Source: Lachnospiraceae bacterium
Lineage (GTDB): Bacteria > Bacillota > Clostridia > Lachnospirales > Lachnospiraceae
Assembly: GCA_017395635.1 (NCBI GenBank)
Contig: JAFQOE010000058.1
Coordinates: 1-64,000 of the forward strand
Length of the DNA: 64,000 nucleotides
Reading direction: 5' to 3'
The position numbers and the translations under genes are program-made. The notes under the pieces were generated by a model. The model saw only the letters and a list, made by a program, of their open reading frames with translations, made no database searches and was not told the DNA's origin. Positions 26,707 to 34,204 of the stretch are shown here, piece after piece. How positions within the stretch are numbered: the first letter of the stretch is position 1; each line of letters begins with the position of its first letter.

Positions 26707-26948
26707 CAGGGATTCACCACCTTTCAAAAAATATTTTCAAAACTTTTATAAAAAACAGTTCCGCTTTTGGGACTGTATTTCTCCTATAGGTGAGGAAGTA
26801 ATCTTATTTATCTAAAAAAGATTACTTGAAAGCAGAAGAAAGGAGCCGGATTTTATGAAGATTTGTCTTATCCGTTGTCGCAGTCCGTCAAAGATACTTT
26901 GATTATAACAAACATATGTTCGCATTTCAAGGAGGAGGTGAAATTATT

Positions 26949-27131
26949 ATGGAGCAGACCGCAAGTAAGGAGCGGGCGATGTCCTCTTTAACTAAAAAGA
27001 TAGGACAGACCACCTATAAGGTAAATGTGTTTTTCGCAGAGAATACCACAGCTACCTTTGAGGATAAACTTTTGCATCTGATGGCAAATGAGATTGCCAA
27101 CCGGAAGCAGGATATACCGGATGCAGAGTAA
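26949..27131 (+). CDS. TnpW family protein
   Basis: 60 residues from ATG 26949 with GGAGGAGG upstream. SLTKKIGQTTYKVNVFFAEN, TTATFEDKLLHLMANEI matches the TnpW family of Tn4451-type elements, a short protein of unknown function encoded near the mobilisation genes. It opens the rightward set TnpW, DUF3847, oriT, relaxase. The 220-base divergent gap before it holds the promoters; a TATAGGTGAGGAAG region is there but no clear boxes were fixed. Confidence 0.8.
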   Translation: MEQTASKERAMSSLTKKIGQTTYKVNVFFAENTTATFEDKLLHLMANEIANRKQDIPDAE

Positions 27132-27189
27132 TAGTTACACAAATCAATTGTTTTTAAGCTGATATTTCATCAGCAGGAAGGAGTTTTGT

Positions 27190-27528
27190 ATGGGTAAATC
27201 AACCAAAACCTATGAAGAAAGAATCCAGGAGAAGGATTTAAGGATTGAGAAGCTGACACAGGAACTGAAGCGTTATGAGGCACAAAAGAAGCAGCTGGAG
27301 AAACGAAAGAAGGAGGAAGAACGGAAAATCCGTACCCACCGTTTAATCGAAATCGGTGCAGCTGTGGAGTCAGTGCTTGGAAGATGTATTGAGCTGGAAG
27401 AAATTCCAAAGCTGATTGCATTTCTAAATAAGCAGGAAGCCAACGGAAAATTTTTCTCCAAAGCAATGCAAAAAGGTCCGGATACGGACATGAAAAAAGA
27501 GGAAGTTGGGGAGACAGGAGTTTCCTGA
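27190..27528 (+). CDS. DUF3847 family protein, mobilisation accessory
   Basis: 112 residues, with GGAAGGAG before ATG 27190. A long charged coiled coil (EERIQEKDLRIEKLTQELKR, QKKQLEKRKKEEERKIRTHR) is followed by LIEIGAAVESVLGRCIEL, which recalls the MobC-like accessory proteins that help relaxases open oriT. It lies directly before the oriT segment and the relaxase. DUF3847 is the name I recall for this family. Confidence 0.75.
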   Translation: MGKSTKTYEERIQEKDLRIEKLTQELKRYEAQKKQLEKRKKEEERKIRTHRLIEIGAAVESVLGRCIELEEIPKLIAFLNKQEANGKFFSKAMQKGPDTDMKKEEVGETGVS

Positions 27529-27720
27529 TTCCCTTCTCTTTTTAGGGAGAAGGGCGCACTTATAGACAGGCAGAGCCTGTCTCTTGCGCGCGCTCTGCGA
27601 GGCTTATGGGAAGCATCTGGATTTTAAAAGATAAACTTTCGGAACGGTCTGCCTCCCATAGGAAGAACCCCTCCGGCGTTCTTCCACATAAGAATATGTA
27701 CTTTTAACGAAGGAGGATAT
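27529..27720. other. oriT region of the mobilizable element
   Basis: A gene-free stretch before the relaxase with stacked inverted repeats: CCCTTCTC/GAGAAGGG, GACAGGC/GCCTGTC, TTATGGGA/TCCCATA and GGAAGAAC/GTTCTTCC. On the minus strand 27563-27551 reads ATAAGTGCGCCCT, the same core as the RSF1010-type nick region (TAAGTGCGCCCT), where MobA cuts. This fixes both the position and the transferred strand as a strong prediction. Confidence 0.85.
27551..27563 (-). other. Predicted relaxase nick site
   Basis: ATAAGTGCGCCCT on the minus strand, preceded by a hairpin with CCTGTC. In RSF1010 the cut is within this core, between G and C of the GCGCCC part. Confidence 0.8.
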
Positions 27721-27725
27721 GCACT

Positions 27726-29228
27726 ATGGCAATTTATCATTGCAGTATCAAAATCATTAGCAGGAGCGATGGAAAATCGGCAGTTGCTTCTTCTGCCTAC
27801 CGCTCCGGCGAAAAGCTCATGGATGACCGCATAGGTCTTGTCCATGACTTTACCCAAAAGCGTGGTGTGGTATTTACAGAGGTTGCACTTCCGGCACATG
27901 CTCCGCCGGAATATGCTGACTGGAATATATTATGGAATGCGGTGGAAAAGGTAGAAAAGAAATCCAATGCACAGCTTGCAAGAGAAATCGAAGTGGCACT
28001 TCCAAAGGAGCTTTCAAGGGAATGTCAGATTGAGATTGTAAGAAGGTATGTGCAGGAGAATTTTGTTTCTGTTGGCATGTGTGCCGACTGGGCATTGCAT
28101 GATAAGAGTGATGGTAATCCCCATGCTCACATTATGCTGACCATGCGTGGCATCAAGCCCGATGGCACATGGGTACAGAAGGAAAAGAAGGTTTATGCCC
28201 TTGATGAAGCAGGAAACCGCATTCCGCTCATTGACCCGGCTACCGGAGAGCAGAAGCTCGGGAAACGGAATGAAAAGCTGTGGAAACGCATCACAGCAGA
28301 ACCAAATGACTGGAACGACCACAGCAAAGCGGAAATCTGGAGAAAGTCATGGGCAGATATCTGTAACGAATATCTGTCTTTGGAACAGCAGATTGACCAC
28401 AGAAGTTACAAACGGCAGGAGCTGGATTTGGAGCCGACCATCCATGAAGGGTATCGTACCCGGAAGATGGAGAAGGCGGGCTTTGTTTCCAACCGCTGTG
28501 AATACAACCGCATTGTAAGAAAGTTAAATGACATGAAAGGTAAGTGGCTTCTTACAGTGAAGGAATTACAGAAAACCATTATGGAGAGAGGACGGATTTT
28601 ATATGAACGAATTACAGGATACTTTAGAGGAAATCATGGAGATTTTCAATATTCAGGACAATATGCTGGACATTCTGGAAGACCAGCAGCATCAGCTGGA
28701 GCAGTTGAAATCGGTGAATTTGAAACAGCAGGAATTGCTGGAGAAATTAAATGCCGAGAACAGGAGGCTCTCAGCCGAAAATCGGAATCTGATCATACAG
28801 GATCAGAAATTAGTAACACAGAACAGACAATTGCAGGAATTATGCAAAGGCTAAAAGAGAAAGCGAGGGATCGTGATGAACGAATCAGAAAACTTATGGA
28901 ACGCAGACAGTCTTTTGAAGCTGTCGGAGGACTTACAGGTGGAGAACGAGCAGTACCGCTTACAGTTGGCACAAAAGGAGAATCAGATACAGACGCATTT
29001 ATCCGATGTGCAAAAGCTGAAATCGCAGATACTCTCCATGCAATCGACGATAGCAGAGCAAGGGCAAGAGATTCAGAAGTTGAACGCTCATATCGCCAGA
29101 TTAGCCGAGAGCGACTTGGTATTGTTGGAGAACAAGAAGCTGGCAGAAGCGAATCAGAAGCTACTGGTAGAGAACCAGAAGGCTCAGAATACCTTCAAAG
29201 AAGCCAAGACAAAGACAGAGGACGCTAA
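27726..29228 (+). CDS. mobA: MobA/MobL relaxase
   Basis: 500 residues with GAAGGAGG before ATG 27726. Relaxase domain about 1-270: IYHCSIKIISRSDGKSAVAS, SSAYRSGEKLMDD (active tyrosine region), LPKELSRECQIEIVRRYVQE and the metal-binding NPHAHIML. It nicks the adjacent oriT and leads the strand into the recipient. From about residue 293 on, the same DNA also encodes two coiled-coil proteins in the +1 frame, and the relaxase tail becomes low-complexity Glu/Arg/Ser-rich, so that tail is likely shaped by the overlap. Confidence 0.93.
   Translation: MAIYHCSIKIISRSDGKSAVASSAYRSGEKLMDDRIGLVHDFTQKRGVVFTEVALPAHAPPEYADWNILWNAVEKVEKKSNAQLAREIEVALPKELSRECQIEIVRRYVQENFVSVGMCADWALHDKSDGNPHAHIMLTMRGIKPDGTWVQKEKKVYALDEAGNRIPLIDPATGEQKLGKRNEKLWKRITAEPNDWNDHSKAEIWRKSWADICNEYLSLEQQIDHRSYKRQELDLEPTIHEGYRTRKMEKAGFVSNRCEYNRIVRKLNDMKGKWLLTVKELQKTIMERGRILYERITGYFRGNHGDFQYSGQYAGHSGRPAASAGAVEIGEFETAGIAGEIKCREQEALSRKSESDHTGSEISNTEQTIAGIMQRLKEKARDRDERIRKLMERRQSFEAVGGLTGGERAVPLTVGTKGESDTDAFIRCAKAEIADTLHAIDDSRARARDSEVERSYRQISRERLGIVGEQEAGRSESEATGREPEGSEYLQRSQDKDRGR
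28603..28854 (+). CDS. Coiled-coil protein in the +1 frame of mobA
   Basis: 83 residues wholly inside the relaxase gene but in another frame. MNELQDTLEEIMEIFNIQDN, then LEDQQHQLEQLKSVNLKQQE and LLEKLNAENRRLSAENRNLI show a clean leucine heptad pattern that chance would not give. GAGAGAGGA lies upstream. The next coiled-coil gene follows in the same frame after 21 bases. It is probably an accessory factor of transfer or a scaffold. The real extent of dual coding needs expression data. Confidence 0.7.
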   Translation: MNELQDTLEEIMEIFNIQDNMLDILEDQQHQLEQLKSVNLKQQELLEKLNAENRRLSAENRNLIIQDQKLVTQNRQLQELCKG

Positions 29229-29859
29229 GAAAATCCTTGCAGACGCCAAAGCATTAAATGGTACTTTTGATAAGCGTGTTAACGAAAAGGTAAGTCGTGT
29301 AAAGCGGAATATGGAAGCTGATATGAAGGGCAGGTTGCAGACCGCACTTCAGAAGCAGACCATAGCATTAAGTATCTGGACATGGGCATTCTGTTTTATC
29401 TGTATGATACAAACAGGGTATATCATTTTTATGAATCAGGATATTACAAGAACGATTCCCCGGTGGTTTATAAACCGTTGGGAGAATGGTTGTGATATAG
29501 CTGTAATGATTGCCCGATTGTATCAATGGTGCTATGGGTATCTTACAAATTATATGCATTCTTATGTTGCGATTGGTGTTGTGGCTCTTGTGACTATTGG
29601 AATTGTAGCAGTCGGATTTGTATTGCTTAGAAATGTGTTTGACTGGCTTGGCGAGAAGTGGCATGACCGCTGGCAGTATTATGAGGTTTACGGCGAGATA
29701 CGTTTGAGAAAGGTGGTGTCAGTTGCTTTATGTATTGTCAGTGTAACTTTTGCATTGATTGCCGGGAAGTATATTCCGCTAGATATCAATGTAGTGAGCT
29801 GGTGGCTTGGCTTTTCGATCGGACTGAATCTTTTGTATCATGATTGTGTTATAAAATGA
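28876..29859 (+). CDS. Coiled-coil membrane protein overlapping mobA (DUF6040-like)
   Basis: 327 residues from ATG 28876 with GAGGGA upstream. Residues 1-150 are a long coiled coil (NEQYRLQLAQKENQIQTHLS, KSQILSMQSTIAEQGQEIQK). Four hydrophobic segments follow (IWTWAFCFICMIQTGYIIFM, VAIGVVALVTIGIVAVGFVL, VVSVALCIVSVTFALIAG, WWLGFSIGLNLL). The first 353 bases overlap mobA in another frame. It may anchor the relaxosome to the membrane and a helper's coupling protein. I recall similar proteins as DUF6040. Confidence 0.75.
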   Translation: MNESENLWNADSLLKLSEDLQVENEQYRLQLAQKENQIQTHLSDVQKLKSQILSMQSTIAEQGQEIQKLNAHIARLAESDLVLLENKKLAEANQKLLVENQKAQNTFKEAKTKTEDAKKILADAKALNGTFDKRVNEKVSRVKRNMEADMKGRLQTALQKQTIALSIWTWAFCFICMIQTGYIIFMNQDITRTIPRWFINRWENGCDIAVMIARLYQWCYGYLTNYMHSYVAIGVVALVTIGIVAVGFVLLRNVFDWLGEKWHDRWQYYEVYGEIRLRKVVSVALCIVSVTFALIAGKYIPLDINVVSWWLGFSIGLNLLYHDCVIK

Positions 29860-29881
29860 ATCATTAAGCTACCCCAAAACT

Positions 29882-29920
29882 ACTCCCACGGGCAGATAAA
29901 ATATGCTCGTGGGAGGGTAA
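29882..29920. terminator. Hairpin between converging genes
   Basis: CTCCCACG pairs with CGTGGGAG, with a further GCA/TGC pair inside. It sits between the relaxase operon and the leftward membrane genes. The T-run is poor, so it is a terminator mainly by position. Confidence 0.5.
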
Positions 29921-29950
29921 TATACAAAGGCTCAAACTGAAAGTTTCCTT

Positions 29951-30511
29951 TTATTTCTTCATAAACATACGAACTTCAACAAGCAAACTAAAAACAAATA
30001 AAACCTCGATAATCAACATTGTAACTGCAATTGAAAAAGCCTGAAAAATACATCCAACAATAAGCGAAACTATTGTTATTGCTATTGCAAAAATCCGATA
30101 GCTTAACGACTTATATAACCATGAATACGGAAGTAAATGAGCACCAAAAACCATTGCGTAAACCATTACCATTTTATCAGGAACAGCACTAAATACCCAC
30201 ATCACAATTAATAAGTATAAAAACTGGTTACAGGTAAATAAAAATCCAACATTGCCAAGAGGATTGCTTTTATCAAAAATATCAACTTTTAATACTTTAC
30301 CAATTAGCCAGGAAATCGGCAGCAATGGACACGAACAGCAAAACACAAATAAATTCTCTTTATCTTGTGGTAAATCCAGCATTATCACAATTAGTATCAA
30401 TAACCAGATAACAATCGATGCACCGATAAAGGGCAATCCCTTTTTCTGCTTTATTACTATATCATTTCTTAAACTTTCCAAGTCTGTTATGTTTTCCTTA
30501 ATATTATTCAT
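29951..30511 (-). CDS. Integral membrane protein, DUF7010-like
   Basis: 186 residues with GGAG before ATG 30511. A short charged lead (LESLRNDIVIKQKKGLPF) precedes about six hydrophobic segments, for example IGASIVIWLLILIVIML, LLIVMWVFSAVP, IFAIAITIVSLIVGCIF and VTMLIIEVLFVFSLLVEV. It overlaps the stop of the DUF3021-like gene by eight bases, so it belongs to the LytTR operon and is probably its regulated output. I recall this lead sequence in DUF7010 proteins. Function unknown. Confidence 0.65.
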   Translation of the reverse strand: MNNIKENITDLESLRNDIVIKQKKGLPFIGASIVIWLLILIVIMLDLPQDKENLFVFCCSCPLLPISWLIGKVLKVDIFDKSNPLGNVGFLFTCNQFLYLLIVMWVFSAVPDKMVMVYAMVFGAHLLPYSWLYKSLSYRIFAIAITIVSLIVGCIFQAFSIAVTMLIIEVLFVFSLLVEVRMFMKK

Positions 30512-30965
30512 TTATGGTTCTCCGTTCCTGTTGGTATTGTTGTAATGCGTGAGTATATAACTCGCACTTTTTTTTATGATAACTACCGTAAAACACAAGA
30601 CAGATAAAATATAGGCACAAGATAATAGAAAAAAAGAGCATCCATTGATGCAAATAACTTATATCTCCAAATAGCCCTATGCTATAAAAAAACAATATTT
30701 CATAGAATGTTATCGCCAACATAAAGATAGTAAGTCTTGCGGTGAAACCAAATCGCCTTATAAACAGCCGGGTAAAAGCCACACAGAATATAAGCACTCC
30801 GCCCAGCGTCCAAACAATTGTTTTTGTAAGATTGACAACAGAAATTGTGTCGGTTCCAGATATCCAACTTACAATAAGTTCAAGTATCAGAAACCATGTT
30901 ACCGCGAAGCATGTTCCATTTCTTAACCATATAAAAAAAGTTTTAAGTTCTTTTTTAGTATTCAT
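30504..30965 (-). CDS. DUF3021-like membrane protein, partner of LytTR regulator
   Basis: 153 residues, four membrane segments (GTCFAVTWFLILELIVSWI, TIVWTLGGVLIFCVAFTRLF, LTIFMLAITFYEILFFYSIG, WMLFFSIILCLYFICLVFYG) and a charged tail. The pairing of a DUF3021 membrane protein with a small LytTR DNA-binding protein is a standing operon type in Firmicutes, where the membrane protein is thought to hold the regulator in check. The start is ten bases after the LytTR stop. Confidence 0.8.
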   Translation of the reverse strand: MNTKKELKTFFIWLRNGTCFAVTWFLILELIVSWISGTDTISVVNLTKTIVWTLGGVLIFCVAFTRLFIRRFGFTARLTIFMLAITFYEILFFYSIGLFGDISYLHQWMLFFSIILCLYFICLVFYGSYHKKKCELYTHALQQYQQERRTINE

Positions 30966-30975
30966 ATAATATCTC

Positions 30976-31410
30976 CTAAATAGATAAAAGTGTTTTTATT
31001 TGTTTTGCGTAACGGCGTGATATGAAAAGAATTTCACCATTTATCATTTCCGCAGTTATTGAACGATTAAGTTCGGGCTTCAATAATTTAATTTTATTGA
31101 TATTTACAAGTTGTGACTTTGAAATACGTACAAAATCCTTGTCAGACAAGATTTCTTCAAGTTCATAAAGTCGTTTCTTTATTTCAAGGACCTGCGTCTC
31201 GGTATAAAGAAAGGTACGGTTGTCAACGCTTTCAAAGTATAATACTTCTAGAGGAGAAATCAAATAATGCTTATCATTACCAATAGCGTCAAGTTTTTCT
31301 TCAAAGGCTTCGATATGTTTTTTTAATTTCATTACACTTGCATCTGCCTTCGGGCATTTTATGATTATTTCAAAAAATTCGTTTATATTTTCTATTATCC
31401 GGATATTCAT
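30976..31410 (-). CDS. LytTR-family DNA-binding regulator
   Basis: 144 residues. The LytTR domain covers about 45-143: YLISPLEVLYFESVDNRTFL, YELEEILSDKDFVRISKSQL, VNINKIKLLKPELNRSI, ISRRYAKQIKTLL. It lacks a receiver domain, as the DUF3021-paired group does. ATG 31410 has AGGAGG upstream. It probably controls its own three-gene membrane operon. It is cargo of the mobilizable element. Confidence 0.9.
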   Translation of the reverse strand: MNIRIIENINEFFEIIIKCPKADASVMKLKKHIEAFEEKLDAIGNDKHYLISPLEVLYFESVDNRTFLYTETQVLEIKKRLYELEEILSDKDFVRISKSQLVNINKIKLLKPELNRSITAEMINGEILFISRRYAKQIKTLLSI

Positions 31411-31516
31411 AATGTACCTCCTGTAATTGTCATTATAGCGAGAGCAGCTAAAATTTCCAAGCGAATTTAGGCAAGCGGTACATAAAAGAACTATAAGTGG
31501 TCCAGTACTGCAATAA

Positions 31517-31555
31517 AAAAGCTGATAAAGGCATTTTCACGCTTTATCAGCTTTA
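31517..31555. terminator. Strong bidirectional terminator
   Basis: AAAGCTGATAAAG pairs with CTTTATCAGCTTT around 10 bases, with A and T at the flanks. It insulates the LytTR operon from upstream transcription. Confidence 0.75.
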
Positions 31556-31702
31556 GGGCTGAGAATTATTTTTATGGCACTACTATAACAAATCCAATAT
31601 GCTCTATGTTCTTATCAAAATAGAAGAAAATTCAAATTTTCCACTTCCCATTGTACCACGCACTGTTCTTACATTCCACTTATATTTTTCTGAAAACTTT
31701 AT

Positions 31703-31734
31703 AAAAGGTGGACTGCCATACATAGCAATCCACC
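31703..31734 (-). terminator. Terminator after the DUF6061-like gene
   Basis: On the minus strand GGTGGATTGC pairs with GCAGTCCACC and TTTT follows, eight bases after the gene's stop codon. Confidence 0.75.
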
Positions 31735-31741
31735 CATAAGA

Positions 31742-31981
31742 TTACCACACTTCCAAACTATCTTCCGCATCCACCCAATCTTGCATCTCACCCGTCAAAG
31801 CCAACCGAGCATACTCCATAGGGTTGTCAATGGCAAGAGCATTTAATGCACACTGTGAATTGGGGGTGGTTTTCAATCCATCCTCTGCCTCATTACAGTC
31901 AATTCGCAAAAGCATATTATCAAAAGTTGTTATATCAATGCTATTGCAGTATTGGTTATATGTAGCATAAATAAATTTCAT
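31742..31981 (-). CDS. DUF6061-like small protein
   Basis: 79 residues. The sequence MKFIYATYNQYCNSIDITTF, NMLLRIDCNEAEDGLKTTPN, SQCALNALAIDNPMEYARLA, LTGEMQDWVDAEDSLEVW fits the DUF6061 proteins I recall at the ends of clostridial mobilizable elements. It is the last gene before the right end, 90 bases from it, and is read inward. AAAGGAC precedes the start. Role unknown; a place next to the end could suit a recombination helper. Confidence 0.7.
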   Translation of the reverse strand: MKFIYATYNQYCNSIDITTFDNMLLRIDCNEAEDGLKTTPNSQCALNALAIDNPMEYARLALTGEMQDWVDAEDSLEVW

Positions 31982-32077
31982 AGCTTTTTTGTCCTTTCAA
32001 ATATATTACAGATAAGCCGGTTGTATTGGTAAATTGTTGTGTGTCCTAGAATTATCCTTTAGAACGTGAAACACATG

Positions 32078-32235
32078 CATCATTACTTTTGTTTGCCGGA
32101 GTATCTATTGCAAGTGTTGCTCGTAGATTAGGACACGCAAGTATGACAACGACACAGAAAACTTATTTACACATTATTCAAGAACTGGAAAATAAGGATG
32201 TAGACTTGGTAATGAGGACGTTATCGGGTCTGTAA
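32078..32235 (+). pseudogene. Tyrosine recombinase, C-terminal part
   Basis: The in-frame remainder of the gene broken at 20787: ASLLLFAGVSIASVARRLGH, ASMTTTQKTYLHIIQELENK, DVDLVMRTLSGL, stop TAA 32233-32235. It carries the catalytic GH and the tyrosine nucleophile (QKTYLHI). Without the N-terminal part it cannot act. No damage other than the insertion was seen, so excision of the element would restore a full gene. Confidence 0.9.
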
Positions 32236-32337
32236 CGAGAATGTAACAGAGGTGCTTACGCTGATTATTCTTTGCTTGATTTAAGTGAATTAGGAAAGAA
32301 AATAGTAACTATACCGAGTTGTGAGGTGATTTGTATT

Positions 32338-33018
32338 ATGAAAATTCTTTTTTGCAATATAGCGTGGATGGATTATTATAAAGGAATTATTAAAGGGGTG
32401 GATGAACCTCGAAATGGTGGGGCTTATGTATTGGAAAATGGTGATGCACATGAAGCTTATAATTTTGAAGTAGTTAAGTTAAGTGAAGAAAACGGATATC
32501 CAGAAGGTGAATATTGTTTGGGATTTGTAGAGACAAAATCCACCAATGGAAATAGTAGAAATCAGCTCAATATTGAAAAAATAACTGGATGTGAATTGTG
32601 TAAGAAAGAAAATCAAGTAGAGGATGTTTTGGTTATTTATTGTGCTAGATATCCTGATAGTTTCGTGCAGGAAACCTATGTTGTAGGATGGTTTAGACAT
32701 GCTACTGTTTACCGCTATTATGAAACATTAGAGTTCTCTGATGGAAATGGTGGAGTGTTTTATCAGGATTATAATGCTATTGCAGAGAAAAAGAATTGTG
32801 TGTTACTCCCACGTTCGGGCAGAAGAAAATCCAATATATGGAGAGTGCCGAGAAAGAATAGCGGTGTTTCATATGGATTTGGGCAAGCAAATGTGTGGTT
32901 CGCATCTGGAAGAGAGCAAAACGAATACTTAGATGCCTTTCTTACCAAAATTGTAAAACAAATTGAAGAATACGAAGGCGAAAATTGGAGAGATGTATAT
33001 GCAGCTAGGCTGGATTGA
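32338..33018 (+). CDS. First protein of the candidate defence operon, unknown family
   Basis: 226 residues from ATG 32338 with GAGGTG upstream. It starts MKILFCNIAWMDYYKGIIKG and has ENGDAHEAYNFEVV, YCLGFVETKS, EDVLVIYCARYPDSF and YVVGWFRHATVYRYYETLEF, an aromatic, strand-rich layout. The VVGW...ATVYR part reminds me of small domains that sense modified bases or bind nucleic acids, but I cannot place it. It overlaps the next gene by 20 bases, so it is an obligate operon member and may be the sensor of the system. Confidence 0.65.
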   Translation: MKILFCNIAWMDYYKGIIKGVDEPRNGGAYVLENGDAHEAYNFEVVKLSEENGYPEGEYCLGFVETKSTNGNSRNQLNIEKITGCELCKKENQVEDVLVIYCARYPDSFVQETYVVGWFRHATVYRYYETLEFSDGNGGVFYQDYNAIAEKKNCVLLPRSGRRKSNIWRVPRKNSGVSYGFGQANVWFASGREQNEYLDAFLTKIVKQIEEYEGENWRDVYAARLD

Positions 33019-34204
33019 TTTTTCAAAAACAGAAAGAAATAAAATATTGAGCGTTTTAGACTTGTTATCTGAGCCAGGAACCTTAGATGAACTTGGAATT
33101 GCACCAATTAGAGATGGTTTTTCTAATTTATTCTTTCCGGGAACATCAACAATCCAGACTAGAGCAAAGTATTTTTTTGCAGTACCATATGCATTGAAGC
33201 AGTTAGAACGAAGTGGAGAAACAAATCCTCATAAGGTATTAAAGGCGTTAGATACGCTTGAACGTACTTGTGGTGAAATATTGCTTGAGCAAAATCGTGA
33301 CGAAAATGGAATTATTGGTAAACGTTCTTTGCAAGGAGGTAAATGGGTAAAGAGAACTCCTGCGGATATTTATTGGGCAGGGTTGAGACAATACGGAATT
33401 TTCACTGGTGGAAATTTGTCATTATCAGAGTATGTTAGAGTTTCTTGTGCAATGAGAACACAGAAATCGACATTAAAGAAATTAGGAAATAGAAATGATA
33501 ATGCAGAAGAGAATGAATGCGATGACAAGAATGCAGGTGACTTGTTCAAGATGCAGTTTTGGAAAATGCCATTGTATAATGATGAATGGCTAGAGACATT
33601 CTGTATGGAATTATCGGATGATGAGGCACAATTTCTAAGTAATCAGATTATCGAGAACTGCAATGGCAGTATGTTGAGTTATGTGTTGGAGAATCATATG
33701 GTAGAGTTCTTGGAATGTGAATCGTTTCAAGACATAGGTGCATTGATTGATAAATTTCCAGAGAATGTACAAGAAGATTTCTGTAAAGCGGTTGCATTTT
33801 CACGGTTTATTTATGCTATTCGCACGGTATATAACGTAATTATTTCAGATGGTAAAAATGAATATGCTAATTCAGAATTGGAGAGACAGAAAGAAAATTA
33901 TAAGGAAATTGCTGCGTTAGATATTGATGGCATCATGGAACGCTTGGAGATTTTTAATAATCCGATGCTGCGAAAGTTTTTAAAACAATCGCAGGAGTGT
34001 ATGCGAAGTGGGGATATTGAAGAATTAAAGAGGGGTATAATTTCACGCGAAAAGTTTTTGAAAGGACCTAATAGAGCCAAGACTGCTCATCCGGGAGAGT
34101 TTAACCCAGAGGAATGGTTAGGTGGTGGGGAATTGGATTATCGTTTTTATAATGCGAGAACTATACTACGGGATATTATGATGAAGGAGGATACAGATGC
34201 TTAA
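32999..34204 (+). CDS. DUF6361 family protein
   Basis: 401 residues from ATG 32999, with GGAG eight bases upstream; the longer TTG-started frame is rejected. It begins MQLGWIDFSKTERNKILSVL, DLLSEPGTLDELGIAPIRDG, LFFPGTSTIQTRAKYFFAVP, which I recall as the signature of DUF6361. These proteins occur beside helicase and phospholipase-D-like genes in defence islands, with unknown activity. It overlaps both the gene before and the gene after, so translation is coupled. Confidence 0.8.
   Translation: MQLGWIDFSKTERNKILSVLDLLSEPGTLDELGIAPIRDGFSNLFFPGTSTIQTRAKYFFAVPYALKQLERSGETNPHKVLKALDTLERTCGEILLEQNRDENGIIGKRSLQGGKWVKRTPADIYWAGLRQYGIFTGGNLSLSEYVRVSCAMRTQKSTLKKLGNRNDNAEENECDDKNAGDLFKMQFWKMPLYNDEWLETFCMELSDDEAQFLSNQIIENCNGSMLSYVLENHMVEFLECESFQDIGALIDKFPENVQEDFCKAVAFSRFIYAIRTVYNVIISDGKNEYANSELERQKENYKEIAALDIDGIMERLEIFNNPMLRKFLKQSQECMRSGDIEELKRGIISREKFLKGPNRAKTAHPGEFNPEEWLGGGELDYRFYNARTILRDIMMKEDTDA

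Larger units (their letters stand above)
31411..31741. other. Gene-free spacer with two terminators
   Basis: The spacer between the LytTR gene and the DUF6061-like gene. It holds two hairpins, listed separately, and a region just upstream of LytTR that should contain the operon promoter. Nothing else was recognised. Confidence 0.6.

Noticed and set aside
26441..26789. Serine-rich plus-strand ORFs opposite the sigma-like gene
   Set aside because: The low-complexity Ser/Arg content is the usual antisense image of Glu/Leu-rich coding DNA.
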